A stretch of DNA of 64,000 bases from Gammaproteobacteria bacterium. GTDB taxonomy: Bacteria > Pseudomonadota > Gammaproteobacteria > HK1. Below, piece after piece: positions 45,335 through 54,877 of the stretch. The position numbers and the translations under genes were made by a program. The stretch covers positions 1-64,000 of the forward strand of contig JAJFJT010000024.1 of the NCBI GenBank assembly GCA_021773795.1. Direction: 5' to 3'. The notes beneath the pieces were generated by a model. It had not been told where the DNA came from. It was given only the letters and a program-made list of their open reading frames with translations, and did no database searches. Each line of letters opens with the position of its first letter. The first letter of the stretch is position 1.

Positions 45335-47119
45335 ATGCGTACACACTATTGCGGACAGCTCAGCGAGGCACTCGTGGGCAAGACGGTCGCGCTCTGCGGC
45401 TGGGTCAATCGCCGTCGCGATCATGGCGGCGTTATCTTTATCGATTTGCGTGACCGCGAAGGTCTGGCCCAAGTGGTGTTTGACCCTGATGAGCCGGAGT
45501 CCTTTGCCATCGCCGAGCAGGTCAGGAGTGAGTACGTACTTCAGGTGGAGGGCGTGGTGCGCTTGCGTCCGGAGGGCACCCGCAATGACGATTTGCCTAC
45601 CGGTCAGGTAGAGGTGGCGATTACCTCAATTACCGTGCTCAATGCCGCCGAAACGCCCCCTTTTCAGCTTGATGACACCGATGTCCATGAGGATAACCGG
45701 TTGCGTCACCGCTATATCGACCTGCGCCGGCCGGTAATGCAGCAGCGGCTTCGGTTGCGCGCGCAAATTACCCGCTCTATTCGCACTTATATGGACAGCG
45801 AGGGTTTCATCGACATCGAGACGCCTATGCTGACCCGGGCGACCCCTGAGGGTGCTCGCGATTATATGGTGCCGAGTCGGACCTATCCCGGCAGCTTTTT
45901 TGCCTTGCCCCAGTCACCGCAGATCTTCAAGCAGTTGCTGATGGTTTCGGGCTTTGATCGTTATTACCAGATTGTGCGTTGTTTCCGTGACGAGGATCTG
46001 CGTGCCGATCGCCAGCCAGAATTCACCCAGATCGATGTGGAAACCTCCTTTCTCGATGAGAATGGGATCATGGGGCTCATGGAGACCATGATTCGCCAGG
46101 TTTTTCGTGAAGTGCTGGATGTTGCTCTGCCCGATCCCTTTCCGCGTATCAGCTATCACGAGGCGATGGAGCGCTATGGCAGTGACCGTCCGGATATGCG
46201 TATCGCGCTGGAGCTTACGGAGGTGAGTGACCTGGTCGAGGATGCTGAATTCAAGGTGTTCTCGGCACCGGCCAAGGACCCCAAAGGACGGGTCGCGGCA
46301 TTGCGCCTGCCCGGCGGCGCCAGCCTGCCACGTCGGGTCATTGACGAGTACACGCGTTTTGTGGGGATTTACGGTGCCCGCGGACTGGCTTATATCAAGG
46401 TTAACGATGTGGCCGCCGGGCGCGAGGGCTTGCAGTCACCCATCGTGAAATTCCTATCCGATGAGGCGCTGGAAAAGATCATGGCGCGGACCGGTGCCGC
46501 GGATGGCGACCTGGTGTTCTTTGGTGCCGACAAGGCGCGCATCGTGAATGATGCATTGGGTGCCTTGCGCGTGCGCTTGGGCGAGGACCTCGAGCTCATG
46601 GAAGGCGAATGGCAGCCCATTTGGGTGGTGGATTTTCCCATGTTTGAATGGGATGAGAAGGAAAATCGCTGGAGTGCCTTGCATCATCCCTTCACCGCCC
46701 CGGATGCCGACGGTGCGGAGATGCTGGAGGCGGACCCGGGTGCCTGCCTCTCCCGTGCCTACGATATGGTGCTCAACGGCTCCGAAATCGGTGGTGGTTC
46801 CATTCGTATCCACCGCCAGGAACTGCAAAAAGCGGTATTCCGCGTGCTCGGTATCGGCGATGAGGAGGCGCGCCACAAGTTTGGCTTCCTGCTGGATGCC
46901 CTCCAGTACGGCTGCCCGCCACACGGTGGTCTCGCCTTTGGACTGGATCGCCTGGCCATGTTGATGTCCGGGGCCAATTCCATCCGCGAGGTCATCGCCT
47001 TTCCCAAGACCCAGACCGCCAGTTGCCCGCTTACCGAGGCGCCGGCACCGGCAGAGGCCGACCAATTGGTGCAATTGGGTCTACGCCTGCGTCCACGGGT
47101 GGAAAAGAAGTCTGACTAA
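45335..47119 (+). CDS. aspS: Aspartyl-tRNA synthetase
   Basis: A 594-residue class II enzyme charging tRNA-Asp (or tRNA-Asp/Asn). An OB-fold anticodon-binding domain (about 1-105; [20 protein letters not shown]) precedes the catalytic core. The core has motif 2 [18 protein letters not shown] (about 217-234), a GAD insertion domain (about 285-415) and motif 3 [13 protein letters not shown] (about 529-541), all of bacterial type. The ATG at 45335 is chosen because it gives the family N-terminus; a longer frame overlaps the DUF502 gene. Confidence 0.97.
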   Translation: MRTHYCGQLSEALVGKTVALCGWVNRRRDHGGVIFIDLRDREGLAQVVFDPDEPESFAIAEQVRSEYVLQVEGVVRLRPEGTRNDDLPTGQVEVAITSITVLNAAETPPFQLDDTDVHEDNRLRHRYIDLRRPVMQQRLRLRAQITRSIRTYMDSEGFIDIETPMLTRATPEGARDYMVPSRTYPGSFFALPQSPQIFKQLLMVSGFDRYYQIVRCFRDEDLRADRQPEFTQIDVETSFLDENGIMGLMETMIRQVFREVLDVALPDPFPRISYHEAMERYGSDRPDMRIALELTEVSDLVEDAEFKVFSAPAKDPKGRVAALRLPGGASLPRRVIDEYTRFVGIYGARGLAYIKVNDVAAGREGLQSPIVKFLSDEALEKIMARTGAADGDLVFFGADKARIVNDALGALRVRLGEDLELMEGEWQPIWVVDFPMFEWDEKENRWSALHHPFTAPDADGAEMLEADPGACLSRAYDMVLNGSEIGGGSIRIHRQELQKAVFRVLGIGDEEARHKFGFLLDALQYGCPPHGGLAFGLDRLAMLMSGANSIREVIAFPKTQTASCPLTEAPAPAEADQLVQLGLRLRPRVEKKSD

Positions 47120-47185
47120 TATTTCCAGGCAGATTTCTGCTAAAGGCCCCTCGCGGGGCCGGATCTACCCTTTGCCCGATGCTTG

Positions 47186-48028
47186 ATGCAACATACAAGC
47201 ATGCTGGACAAGCACCACAAACTTGAGGCGGTTGGTGCGCCTCTACTGGCTCCAGAAGAGCCCCCTGCCTTTGACCTTATCAATCCTGAGGGCAGTGCGC
47301 CCTATCTGCTGATTTGCGACCATGCCAGCCCCCGAATTCCGGCATCACTGGACAAGCTCGGCCTGGATGAAGCTGCTTTGGCTGAGCATATTGCCTGGGA
47401 TATTGGTATCCGGGATGTGGCTCGGCGCCTGGTTGAGCGTTATGACGTTACCCTGGTGCAATCGGCCTACAGCCGTCTGGTGATTGATCTCAATCGCTAT
47501 CCCAATCACCCCTCGGCGACCTCTGAGCAAAGTGGCGATGTCTTCATTCCGGGAAATCATGACCTTGGCCCAGCAGATGTTCTGCATCGGGCAGATGCTT
47601 TATTTTGGCCCTATCACAATGCGGTTTCTGCCACTCTGCAGCGCTTTCTTGCCCGCGGGCGGGTGCCGGCAATCATTTCGCTGCACAGCTTCACCCCGGA
47701 GTATCGGGGTTTTCGCCGGCCCTGGCATGTGGGTGTGTTGTGGCATCGGGATGGCCGTATGGCGGCGCCCCTGCTGGCTGGCCTGGAGGCGATCCCCGGG
47801 CTGTGCGTGGGCGATAACGAGCCCTACTCGGCAAAGAGCCCACTCGGTTACAGCATGGATGTGCACGGCATGGGAATGGGGCTTCCCCATGTGTTGGTGG
47901 AGATCCGGCAGGATTTAATTGGCCAGGGTGATGGCGCCATCCAGTGGGCGGACCGGCTCGGCGCCTTGTTTGCCGGAATCCTCGCTCAACCGGGCCTGCT
48001 GAAGGTGGATCATCATGCCGCTGGTTAA
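47186..48028 (+). CDS. N-formylglutamate amidohydrolase family protein
   Basis: About 280 residues. Family blocks are LLICDHASPRIPASL (about 42-56), HIAWDIGIRDVARRL (about 68-82), SRLVIDLNRYP (about 95-105), ISLHSFTPEY and the C-terminal VLVEIRQDLI. These match FGase-type zinc amidohydrolases. No hut genes are nearby, so a role in histidine breakdown is unlikely. Its end overlaps the ybdK-like gene by 14 bases; the two families are often paired, which suggests a shared amide or peptide pathway. Several start codons are possible (47183, 47186, 47201). Confidence 0.85.
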   Translation: MQHTSMLDKHHKLEAVGAPLLAPEEPPAFDLINPEGSAPYLLICDHASPRIPASLDKLGLDEAALAEHIAWDIGIRDVARRLVERYDVTLVQSAYSRLVIDLNRYPNHPSATSEQSGDVFIPGNHDLGPADVLHRADALFWPYHNAVSATLQRFLARGRVPAIISLHSFTPEYRGFRRPWHVGVLWHRDGRMAAPLLAGLEAIPGLCVGDNEPYSAKSPLGYSMDVHGMGMGLPHVLVEIRQDLIGQGDGAIQWADRLGALFAGILAQPGLLKVDHHAAG

Positions 48029-49154
48029 GGAGCCCAGCTTCAGTGTGGGCATGGAGGAGGAATACCTGTTGGTAGATCGCGAGACTCGCGATCTTATCAG
48101 TGAGGCGCCGCCACAAATGTTCGCCGAATGCGAGGCCTTGCTGGAAGGGCAGGTGGCGCCAGAGTTTCTGCAGTGCCAGATCGAGGTGGGAACACGTCCC
48201 TTTTCCACCATCCAGGAGGCACGCGCCGATCTGGCTCATCTGCGTGCCACCGTGGCGGGGGTGGCAGAGAAATACGGACTGGGCCTGATTGCCGCTTCCA
48301 CCCATCCCTTCGCCCGCTTTGGTGCCCAGAAGCACACCCGCCGGGCGCGTTACGATGTGCTTGCCCAGGATCTTCAGGAGGTGGCTCGGCGCCTGATGAT
48401 CAGCGGCATGCACGTGCATGTGGGTATAGATGATGACGATCTGCGTGTCGATCTGATGAGCCAGACCGCCTACGTACTGCCACATCTGTTGGCACTCAGT
48501 ACCTCCTCGCCCTTTTGGCAGGGGCGGGAAACCGGCCTGATGTCTTATCGCGTTGCTGTATGGGATGAGATGCCACGTACCGGTTTGCCCGAGCGTTTTT
48601 CCAGCTTTTCCGAATACCAGCGGCATATCGCCGTACTCGTCAATGCGGGCGTGATCGAGGATGCCACCATGCTGTGGTGGGATGTGCGGGTAAGTGCACG
48701 TTATCCCACCCTGGAGATGCGCATCAGTGATGTGTGTACTCACCTGGATGATGCCATTTGCATCGCCTCACTCTATCGTTGCTGGCTACGCATGCTCTAT
48801 CGTCTGCGGGTAGCGAACCAGCGTTGGCGGGAATATTCCTCGCTGCTCATCAACGAAAATCGTTGGCGGGCCCACCGCTATGGTTTGGACAAGGGGCTGA
48901 TCGACTTTGGTCGTGGCGACATCGTGCCCTACGATAAATTACTCGATGAGATGCTGAGCCTGATCAGCGAGGATGCCGAGGCTCTGGATTGTGTTGCCGA
49001 GGTGGAGCATGCCCGTGATATTGTGCGTCGAGGTACCAGCGCCCATCGCCAGCTGGCCCAGTATCATGCGGCACTGGCCGATGGAAAAAATCCAGAGGAT
49101 GCGATGAAAACTGTAGTGGATGCCCTCATAGAAGAAACCGTGCGCGACCTGTAA
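48015..49154 (+). CDS. YbdK-type carboxylate-amine ligase (GCS2 family)
   Basis: A 379-residue ATP-dependent ligase of the glutamate-cysteine ligase 2 family. The Mg/ATP-binding start SFSVGMEEEYLLVD (8-21), the block QIEVGTRPF, GMHVHVGI (about 131-138) and the later WWDVRVSARYPTLEMRISD (about 221-239) are all present. E. coli YbdK has weak glutamate-cysteine ligase activity; the true substrate is unknown. It overlaps the upstream FGase-like gene by 14 bases. Confidence 0.9.
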   Translation: MPLVKEPSFSVGMEEEYLLVDRETRDLISEAPPQMFAECEALLEGQVAPEFLQCQIEVGTRPFSTIQEARADLAHLRATVAGVAEKYGLGLIAASTHPFARFGAQKHTRRARYDVLAQDLQEVARRLMISGMHVHVGIDDDDLRVDLMSQTAYVLPHLLALSTSSPFWQGRETGLMSYRVAVWDEMPRTGLPERFSSFSEYQRHIAVLVNAGVIEDATMLWWDVRVSARYPTLEMRISDVCTHLDDAICIASLYRCWLRMLYRLRVANQRWREYSSLLINENRWRAHRYGLDKGLIDFGRGDIVPYDKLLDEMLSLISEDAEALDCVAEVEHARDIVRRGTSAHRQLAQYHAALADGKNPEDAMKTVVDALIEETVRDL

Positions 49155-49184
49155 CCCTCTTTAACCTTGGTAAAGGACAGCACT

Positions 49185-50387
49185 ATGTCTGATTTTTTCG
49201 CCCACGCCTCCGCCGGCACTTCCTTTAACTGGCAGGACCCCCTGTTGCTGGAGGAACAACTGGAGGAAGACGAGCGTCTGGTACGAGACAGTGTGCGCAG
49301 CTACTGCCAGGATAAACTCATGCCGCGCATTATTGAGGCTAATCGGGAAGAGCGTTTCGACCCGGAGATCATGATCGAGATGGGAGCCATGGGTATGCTC
49401 GGCGCTACCCTTGAGGGTTACGGTTGTCCCGGGGTGAGCTATGTCGCCTATGGGCTCATTGCCCGTGAGGTGGAGATGGTAGATAGCAGCTACCGTTCGG
49501 CACTTAGCGTGCAGTCCAGCCTGGTGATGTATCCCATCTATGCCTATGGCAGCGAGGCTCAGAAAGAGCGCTTTTTGCCAAAGCTGGCCAGTGGTGAAGC
49601 CATTGGTTGCTTTGGTCTCACTGAGCCTGATGCCGGCTCGGACCCGGCCAGCATGCGTACCCGTGCCCGCAAGGTGGAAGGGGGGTTTCGCATCTCCGGG
49701 GCCAAGACCTGGATCACCAATGCCCCTTACGCCGATGTGTTGCTGATATGGGCCAAGGGTGATGATGGCCGGGTGCGTGGATTTGTGCTGGAAAAAGGCA
49801 TGGAGGGCCTGAGCACGCCGCCGATCAAGGGTAAATTTGCCCTGCGCGCCTCCAGTACCGGGCAGATCCTCATGGATGAAGTATTTGTGCCGGATGAGAA
49901 TTTATTGGCTGGAATTACCGGCCTTGGTGGGCCCTTTGGTGCGCTCACCCGTGCCCGCTACGGTATCTCTTGGGGGGCATTGGGTGCCGCTGAGTTTTGC
50001 TGGTTCGCGGCGCGCAACTACGCGCTTGAACGGCATCAGTTTGGCCGCCCACTGGCCGCAAACCAGCTGGTACAGAAAAAATTGGCCGACATGCAGACCG
50101 AGATTGCCCTTGGCCTTCAGGCCTGTTTGCGGCTCGGTCGTTTATTCGATCAGGGGCAGGTGTTTCCCGAGATGGTTTCCATGCTCAAACGCAACAATGT
50201 GGGCAAGGCGCTTGGCATTGCACGGGAGGCGCGAGATATTCATGGGGGCAATGGTGTGTCCGAGGAGTTCCACGTCATCCGCCACGTCATGAATCTGGAG
50301 GCGGTGAATACCTACGAGGGCACCCACGACATCCACGCCCTCATTCTAGGTCGAGCACAGACCGGCATCGCCGCCTTCGGCGATTAG
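49185..50387 (+). CDS. gcdH: Glutaryl-CoA dehydrogenase
   Basis: A 400-residue FAD enzyme of the acyl-CoA dehydrogenase family that oxidises and decarboxylates glutaryl-CoA to crotonyl-CoA in lysine/tryptophan breakdown. Diagnostic blocks are the FAD/substrate region [32 protein letters not shown] and the catalytic Glu in [20 protein letters not shown] near the C-terminus (written here in parts: [13 protein letters not shown] and LGRAQTG). The ATG at 49185 follows AAAGGA. No other glutaryl-CoA genes are adjacent. Confidence 0.93.
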   Translation: MSDFFAHASAGTSFNWQDPLLLEEQLEEDERLVRDSVRSYCQDKLMPRIIEANREERFDPEIMIEMGAMGMLGATLEGYGCPGVSYVAYGLIAREVEMVDSSYRSALSVQSSLVMYPIYAYGSEAQKERFLPKLASGEAIGCFGLTEPDAGSDPASMRTRARKVEGGFRISGAKTWITNAPYADVLLIWAKGDDGRVRGFVLEKGMEGLSTPPIKGKFALRASSTGQILMDEVFVPDENLLAGITGLGGPFGALTRARYGISWGALGAAEFCWFAARNYALERHQFGRPLAANQLVQKKLADMQTEIALGLQACLRLGRLFDQGQVFPEMVSMLKRNNVGKALGIAREARDIHGGNGVSEEFHVIRHVMNLEAVNTYEGTHDIHALILGRAQTGIAAFGD

Positions 50388-50840
50388 TTAGTCCGCTGCT
50401 TCTGGGCGTGGTGGCACATACAGCAGGGCCTCTCCCTCTAGCACTACGGTATCTCCCACGCTGCATACGGTCTCCATGCTGACGTGCTGCCGGCGTGGTT
50501 TGAGTGCGGTGACCGTAGCTCGCGTTACCACGGTGTCTCCGATATGAACTGGGGCACGAAAGGAGAGGTTCTGGCTGAGATAGATGCAGCCGGGTCCTGG
50601 CAAGCGCGTGCCAAACACCGCCGAGATAAAACTGGCGGTGAGCATGCCGTGGGCAATGCGTTCACCGAAACGGGTCTGGGCGGCAAACTCGGCATCCAGA
50701 TGAACCGGGTTGGTATCTCCGGAGACACCGGAGAAAAGCACAATATCCGCCTCGGTGACGGTTTTTGCATAGACTGCGCTCATGTTTACCTCGAGGTCTT
50801 CGAAGTAATAGCCGTGCTGCTCGGCATGGATATTTATCAC
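50388..50840 (-). CDS. MaoC-like (R)-specific enoyl-CoA hydratase
   Basis: A 150-residue hot-dog-fold protein. The hydratase motif is intact: FSGVSGDTNPVHLDAEFA (about 36-53, with the catalytic D and H) and the following FGERIAHGMLTAS (about 58-70). Related enzymes (PhaJ) supply (R)-3-hydroxyacyl-CoA for polyhydroxyalkanoate synthesis. The start is GTG with GGAG 8 bases upstream. It converges with gcdH (adjacent stops) and lies downstream of the HIT gene. Confidence 0.88.
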   Translation of the reverse strand: MINIHAEQHGYYFEDLEVNMSAVYAKTVTEADIVLFSGVSGDTNPVHLDAEFAAQTRFGERIAHGMLTASFISAVFGTRLPGPGCIYLSQNLSFRAPVHIGDTVVTRATVTALKPRRQHVSMETVCSVGDTVVLEGEALLYVPPRPEAAD

Positions 50841-50858
50841 AGTTTCTCCTTCAGTTTT

Positions 50859-51284
50859 CTAACCATTCAGCCTTGTACGCAGGCGCGCGGCCAGTCCGGC
50901 GACGGCGTCCATGTCTCCCGGGGAAATGGGCCAGCCGAGGGCCAGGCCGTCGCCCTTGGATCTGGGGATGACGTGGAGATGGAAGTGAAAGACGGTCTGA
51001 CCAGCGGCGGGCTCGTTGCACTGGAGTAAGTTGATACCGTCCGGAGTAAGGGTGTCGCGTACCGCAGTTGCCACCTTCTGGGCACTCAAGGCAGTGGCGG
51101 CCAGGGCCTCGGGTGAGAGCTCGTGGATGGTGCGTGCATGTTCCCTGGGGATGATCAGTGCGTGCCCCGTGCTGGCAGGATTGATATCCATAAAGGCAAA
51201 AGTATGTTCGTCCTCGTAGATTCGCTGGCAGGGAATATCTCCAGCGATGATGCGGCAGAACAGGCAGTCTTTATCGGCGGGCAT
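50859..51284 (-). CDS. HIT family nucleotide-binding hydrolase
   Basis: A 141-residue histidine-triad protein. A zinc-type start CLFCRIIAGDIPC (7-19) and the triad HFHLHVIPR (about 99-107) are both present; the middle His region attacks the alpha-phosphate of nucleotide substrates such as AMP-amines. On the same strand, 30 bases downstream of cysQ. Confidence 0.92.
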   Translation of the reverse strand: MPADKDCLFCRIIAGDIPCQRIYEDEHTFAFMDINPASTGHALIIPREHARTIHELSPEALAATALSAQKVATAVRDTLTPDGINLLQCNEPAAGQTVFHFHLHVIPRSKGDGLALGWPISPGDMDAVAGLAARLRTRLNG

Positions 51285-51313
51285 GGGCTTTTACCTTGCG
51301 TTTTTTCAAACTC

Positions 51314-52141
51314 TTAGGTGGGTACTTCTACGCCGTCTGGATAATAATCCTGCCAAGGTTCTTTGGTATCGCCAAAGACCAGGAAATGTGGATTGAGCAG
51401 GGAGTCCTTGGTGTTATAGCGCAGCGGTCGCAAGGCCGTATCCGTGAGCAAACCACCGGCTTGCTCCACCACGGCCTGGGCAGCGGCGGTATCCCATTCC
51501 GAGGTGAGGCCAAAGCGGGGATAGATATCCATCTGGCCTTCCGCCACCAGACACGATTTGAGGGAGCTGCCAACGGAGATGACCTCGGTTTCTCCCAGGT
51601 TGTCGATAAAGGCCAGGGTCAGGGCATTGCCGTAGGAACGACTGCCAGCTACCCGCACTGGCGACGGTTTTCTGGCCTGTGCCTGAATAGTCACCGCAGT
51701 TGCGCCTGTTTTCTGCTTCCAGGCACCCAGACCGCGGGCGGCGTAATAGCAGTCACCGGTAACCGGGGCCAGCACTACCCCAAGTGTAGGCTGATGGTTG
51801 TTGATGAGGGCGATGTTGACGGTGAACTCGCCGTTGCGTTTGACGAATTCCCGGGTACCGTCCAGCGGGTCTACCAGCCAGTAGCAGCTCCAGCTAGAGC
51901 GTTCTGAAAAGGGAATGCTGGTGGACTCTTCTGAGAGCACCGGTATCTCGGGTGTGAGTGCCGCCAACCCCCGTAAAATGGTCTCATGGGCGGCCAGATC
52001 CGCCGCGGTGAGTGGCGACTTGTCGCCTTTGTGTTGCACCGCAAAGTCAGTTTGGTAGATCTCCATGATGCGCTCACCGGCCTCGGTGGCGATGGCGATA
52101 ATGGCGTCTATCAGTTGTTGGTTAAGGTTCGGTGTGTTCAT
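51314..52141 (-). CDS. cysQ: 3'(2'),5'-bisphosphate nucleotidase CysQ
   Basis: A 275-residue Mg2+- and Li+-sensitive phosphatase of the inositol monophosphatase family. It has the metal-binding motifs LSEESTS (about 69-75) and LVDPLDGTREF (about 88-98), and the late motif SEWDTAAAQAVVEQAGG (about 214-230). It removes PAP, a by-product of PAPS use, which fits the PAPS-forming cysNC at 13 kb. Confidence 0.94.
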   Translation of the reverse strand: MNTPNLNQQLIDAIIAIATEAGERIMEIYQTDFAVQHKGDKSPLTAADLAAHETILRGLAALTPEIPVLSEESTSIPFSERSSWSCYWLVDPLDGTREFVKRNGEFTVNIALINNHQPTLGVVLAPVTGDCYYAARGLGAWKQKTGATAVTIQAQARKPSPVRVAGSRSYGNALTLAFIDNLGETEVISVGSSLKSCLVAEGQMDIYPRFGLTSEWDTAAAQAVVEQAGGLLTDTALRPLRYNTKDSLLNPHFLVFGDTKEPWQDYYPDGVEVPT

Positions 52142-52175
52142 GCGTATTCCATTCCGATGTCTCTATGATTAGCTT

Positions 52176-52320
52176 AAGGGTGCCTCTAAAAACTCAAGTT
52201 TCCAAGCAAGACAAGGCAAGAGTAAAAAAGTTAAGTGCAGCATATGGCTTATATGTAAGCGAGACTTTTTTGCGAGAAACGCCGTATTGCGATGAAAATG
52301 GTGTTTTTAGAGGTACCCTT
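52176..52320. repeat. MITE-like inverted-repeat element in front of yrfG
   Basis: A 145-bp segment bounded by aagggtgcctctaaaaac (52176-52193) and gtttttagaggtaccctt (52303-52320), inverted with one or two mismatches. The interior is AT-rich and contains the caagacaaggcaa core also seen after hisF. It leaves the yrfG frame open upstream, creating a spurious N-terminal extension. Confidence 0.7.
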
Positions 52321-52326
52321 TATCCC

Positions 52327-52998
52327 ATGCTCCCTTGGGAAGACATTGATACGGTGCTGCTGGATATGGATGGCACCCTGCTGGATCTTCATTTCGACAA
52401 TCATTTCTGGCGCGAGCATATCCCGCGGCGTTACGCGGAGATCCACGGTGTGGATCTTGATGACGCCCGCCAGGATCTCTACGCGCGCATGACCCGTATA
52501 GAGGGCACCATGGATTGGTATTGTCTCGACTATTGGAGTCGCGAACTCGGTCTTGATGTAGCTGTATTGAAGGAGGAAGTGGACCATCTCATCGCCGTAC
52601 ATCCCTTCGTGCCCGAGTTTTTGGATGGCCTCAAGGCCGCGGGCAAGCGTCGCGTATTGGTGACCAATGCACATACCCGTAGCCTGGCCTTGAAGATGGA
52701 GCGTACGGACCTCGCAGGCCGCCTGGATGCGGTGATCTGTGCCCACGATCTTGGCCTTCCCAAGGAGGATGTGGGCTTTTGGGAGCGCCTGCAAACACGA
52801 GAGCCTTTTGACCCAGCTCGCAGTCTGTTGGTGGATGACAATCTGGATATCTTACGTTCAGCCCGTGGTTACGGTATTGCCCATCTGCTGGGCGTCTATC
52901 AACCGGATAGTCAGGCCGCCCCACGGGATGGGGCCGAGTTTGAGGTGGTACGCAGTTTTTGCGATTTACTGCCTTCGTTCCCTGGATTATTCGCTTAG
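52327..52998 (+). CDS. yrfG: GMP/IMP 5'-nucleotidase (YrfG-like HAD hydrolase)
   Basis: A 223-residue HAD phosphatase. Motif I is LLDMDGTLLDLHFDN (10-24), motif II is in VTNAHTRSLALK (about 116-127) and the acidic motif IV is in LLVDDNLDILRSA (about 169-181). The YrfG-like start MLPWEDIDTVLLDMDGTL fixes the ATG at 52327. The frame extends upstream to 52132 only because it reads through the inverted-repeat element. In relatives this gene neighbours cysQ and nudE; nudE is not seen here. Confidence 0.9.
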   Translation: MLPWEDIDTVLLDMDGTLLDLHFDNHFWREHIPRRYAEIHGVDLDDARQDLYARMTRIEGTMDWYCLDYWSRELGLDVAVLKEEVDHLIAVHPFVPEFLDGLKAAGKRRVLVTNAHTRSLALKMERTDLAGRLDAVICAHDLGLPKEDVGFWERLQTREPFDPARSLLVDDNLDILRSARGYGIAHLLGVYQPDSQAAPRDGAEFEVVRSFCDLLPSFPGLFA

Positions 52999-53056
52999 CC
53001 CGCCCTTGTACTATAAATCTGCAGTTGCTGTACTCGAGCTTGCCCAAGCCGGAAGA

Positions 53057-53083
53057 CCGGACGCGCTGCGCGTTATTGTCCGG
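53057..53083. terminator. GC-rich hairpin between yrfG and tatC
   Basis: ccggac (53057-53062) and gtccgg (53078-53083) enclose a further small palindrome (gcgctgcgc). No T run follows. A weak candidate for transcription end between convergent genes. Confidence 0.3.
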
Positions 53084-53135
53084 CTCGCGCTGCGCTTGGC
53101 CGGGATGACGGAAAGGGATCTATGTTTGCCGCCCC

Positions 53136-53903
53136 CTAATCGGAACCCTTTTCCTCCGCCGGAACATCCTGCCTCACATAAAAGCGTGACAGTTGTGCGC
53201 CCAGTTCAAACAACAGCCACATGGGGATGGCCAGCAGGGTCTGGGAGATGAGGTCTGGTGGGGTCAGCAGCATGCCAACGACAAAGGCCCCGACAATCAC
53301 ATAGCTACGTTTGGCGGTCAGTGCCTCGGGAGTAGTGAGTCCGGCCCAGACTGCGAGGATGGTGGCGATGGGGATCTCGAAGGCGAAGCCGAAGGCGAAG
53401 AAGATCTTGAGCACGAAATCCAGGTAACGGCTGATGTCGGTCATCACCGCGACCCCTTGGGGAGCGACACCCACAAGGAAGGCAAATACCAGCGGAAATA
53501 CCACGAAGTAGGCGAAGGCGATACCAAGATAGAAAAGGATACTGCTGGTGACCACCAATGGAATCATTAACCGTCGTTCGTGGTCATAAAGTCCCGGTGC
53601 CACGAAACCCCAGAGCTGATAGAGCATCATCGGCATGGAGATAAAGACTGCGCTCACCAGGGTGAGTTTGAAGGGAATGAGAAAGGGCGAAGCCACTTCC
53701 GTGGCAATCATGCTCGCGCCCTCGGGCAACAGGCGCAGTAGCGGGGTGGCGAGCAGGGTATAGAGTTCGTTGCTAAAGGGCAGCAGCACCAGCAGCACTG
53801 CAAGCACGGTGAGTACGTAACGTAGCAGGCGGTCCCGAAGTTCCGTGAGGTGGGCAACGAGGCTCATTTCGGCCCCGCTTTGTTCAGGCTGGGGTGCCGC
53901 CAT
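53136..53903 (-). CDS. tatC: Sec-independent translocase subunit TatC
   Basis: About 255 residues, six membrane helices; the receptor that binds twin-arginine signal peptides with TatB. Family blocks are MSLVAHLTELRDRLLR (near the start), PFLIPFKLTLVSAVFISMP, LWGFVAPGLYDHERR and FAFGFAFEIPIATI. The ATG at 53903 overlaps tatB by 20 bases. A later ATG at 53867 (MSLVAHL) is equally good by family alignment; a frame to 54017 is too long. Confidence 0.96.
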   Translation of the reverse strand: MAAPQPEQSGAEMSLVAHLTELRDRLLRYVLTVLAVLLVLLPFSNELYTLLATPLLRLLPEGASMIATEVASPFLIPFKLTLVSAVFISMPMMLYQLWGFVAPGLYDHERRLMIPLVVTSSILFYLGIAFAYFVVFPLVFAFLVGVAPQGVAVMTDISRYLDFVLKIFFAFGFAFEIPIATILAVWAGLTTPEALTAKRSYVIVGAFVVGMLLTPPDLISQTLLAIPMWLLFELGAQLSRFYVRQDVPAEEKGSD

Positions 53904-54243
53904 CTTTTTTGTCCGGGGGTGTGCTGGTTTCGGCGCCCGTATTGCTGGTGTCCATTTCGTCAGGTGTGTCGGCGAGCTCTCGGGACGCCTCACTGAAGGC
54001 TTCACGGGTCTCGTCAATCATCTCGTAAACGTCGTTGAGGGCATCGGGCTTTTCCTGCAGGTCGTCAAGCTCGTCTGCGGGAAATTCATTTTCCAGGTCG
54101 CTTTTTACCGTGCTGACAAAGCCACGCAGTTTACGTACCCAGCCACTGGTGGTACGCACCATGCCGGGCAGGCGCTCAGGGCCCACCACCAGCAGTGCGA
54201 TGACGCCGATCATTGCCAGTTCCCAGAAGCCGATATCAAACAT
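53884..54243 (-). CDS. tatB: Sec-independent translocase subunit TatB
   Basis: A 119-residue protein. One N-terminal membrane helix with the TatB-typical Glu (MFDIGFWELAMIGVIALLVV), then GPERLP, an amphipathic helix and a long acidic tail (about 55-119). It forms the signal-peptide receptor complex with TatC. Same-strand neighbours tatA upstream and tatC downstream. Confidence 0.95.
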   Translation of the reverse strand: MFDIGFWELAMIGVIALLVVGPERLPGMVRTTSGWVRKLRGFVSTVKSDLENEFPADELDDLQEKPDALNDVYEMIDETREAFSEASRELADTPDEMDTSNTGAETSTPPDKKDGGTPA

Positions 54244-54279
54244 GCGGGGGTAAAGAGAGCGAGGTTCGTGTAGTGCGGA

Positions 54280-54519
54280 TTAGCTGGCCGCCGTTTTGTC
54301 TTTTTCCTCGGCGTGTGCTTCGCTTTTACTCGTGGTTGAATTCTCCCCGGTCAATTTTTCCGAGTCAGGTTCTTCCGGTGTTGCCTGGCCTTTCATGGAG
54401 GAGCGAAAGCCACGAATTGCGCCACCCAGATCGCCGCCAATATTTCGCAGTCGCTTGGTTCCGAACAGCAACAGGACGATAACCAGGACAATTAATAACT
54501 GCCAGATACTCGGTGCCAT
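54280..54519 (-). CDS. tatA: Sec-independent translocase subunit TatA
   Basis: About 79 residues. [20 protein letters not shown] is the membrane helix, followed by the hinge FGTKRLRN and the amphipathic helix ([15 protein letters not shown]). The start at 54519 is fixed by this family N-terminus. TatA rings form the translocation pore. Confidence 0.95.
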   Translation of the reverse strand: MAPSIWQLLIVLVIVLLLFGTKRLRNIGGDLGGAIRGFRSSMKGQATPEEPDSEKLTGENSTTSKSEAHAEEKDKTAAS

Positions 54520-54544
54520 AGATCTTCTCCGTTGATTGTTTGGG

Positions 54545-54868
54545 TTAGCAAGATGCTGGGCGTGAGGCCTTTTCCTCAATGCCCGAGAGACCGAAACGCC
54601 GGTCCAGTTCTGCCAGCACATCGGCGGGGCTGAGACCACGTTCGCTCAGCATCACCAGGGTGTGAAACCAGAGGTCAGCAGTTTCATAGATGACCGCTTG
54701 CTGATCATCATCTTTACCGGCGATGACTACCTCAACGGCCTCTTCGCCGACCTTCTTGAGAATCGTGTCACGCCCGCGGGCGTAGAGTGAGGCGACGTAG
54801 GAGGATTTTGGATCCGCGCCTTTGCGGGCCTCCAGTACCTTTGCCAGTCGCTCCAGGGTATCGCTCAT
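54545..54868 (-). CDS. hisE: Phosphoribosyl-ATP pyrophosphatase HisE
   Basis: A 107-residue MazG-like all-helical protein for the second step of histidine synthesis. Family blocks are [28 protein letters not shown] (in parts: [25 protein letters not shown]) and [13 protein letters not shown]. It is separated from hisI by a SYLF-domain gene, which is unusual. tatA follows 25 bases downstream. Confidence 0.95.
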   Translation of the reverse strand: MSDTLERLAKVLEARKGADPKSSYVASLYARGRDTILKKVGEEAVEVVIAGKDDDQQAVIYETADLWFHTLVMLSERGLSPADVLAELDRRFGLSGIEEKASRPASC

Positions 54869-54877
54869 AATGCTCTC

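Noticed and set aside
47691-48743. 350-codon open frame on the minus strand across the FGase and ybdK-like genes
   Set aside because: Antisense to two well-supported genes, and its translation is low-complexity His/Gly/Pro-rich.
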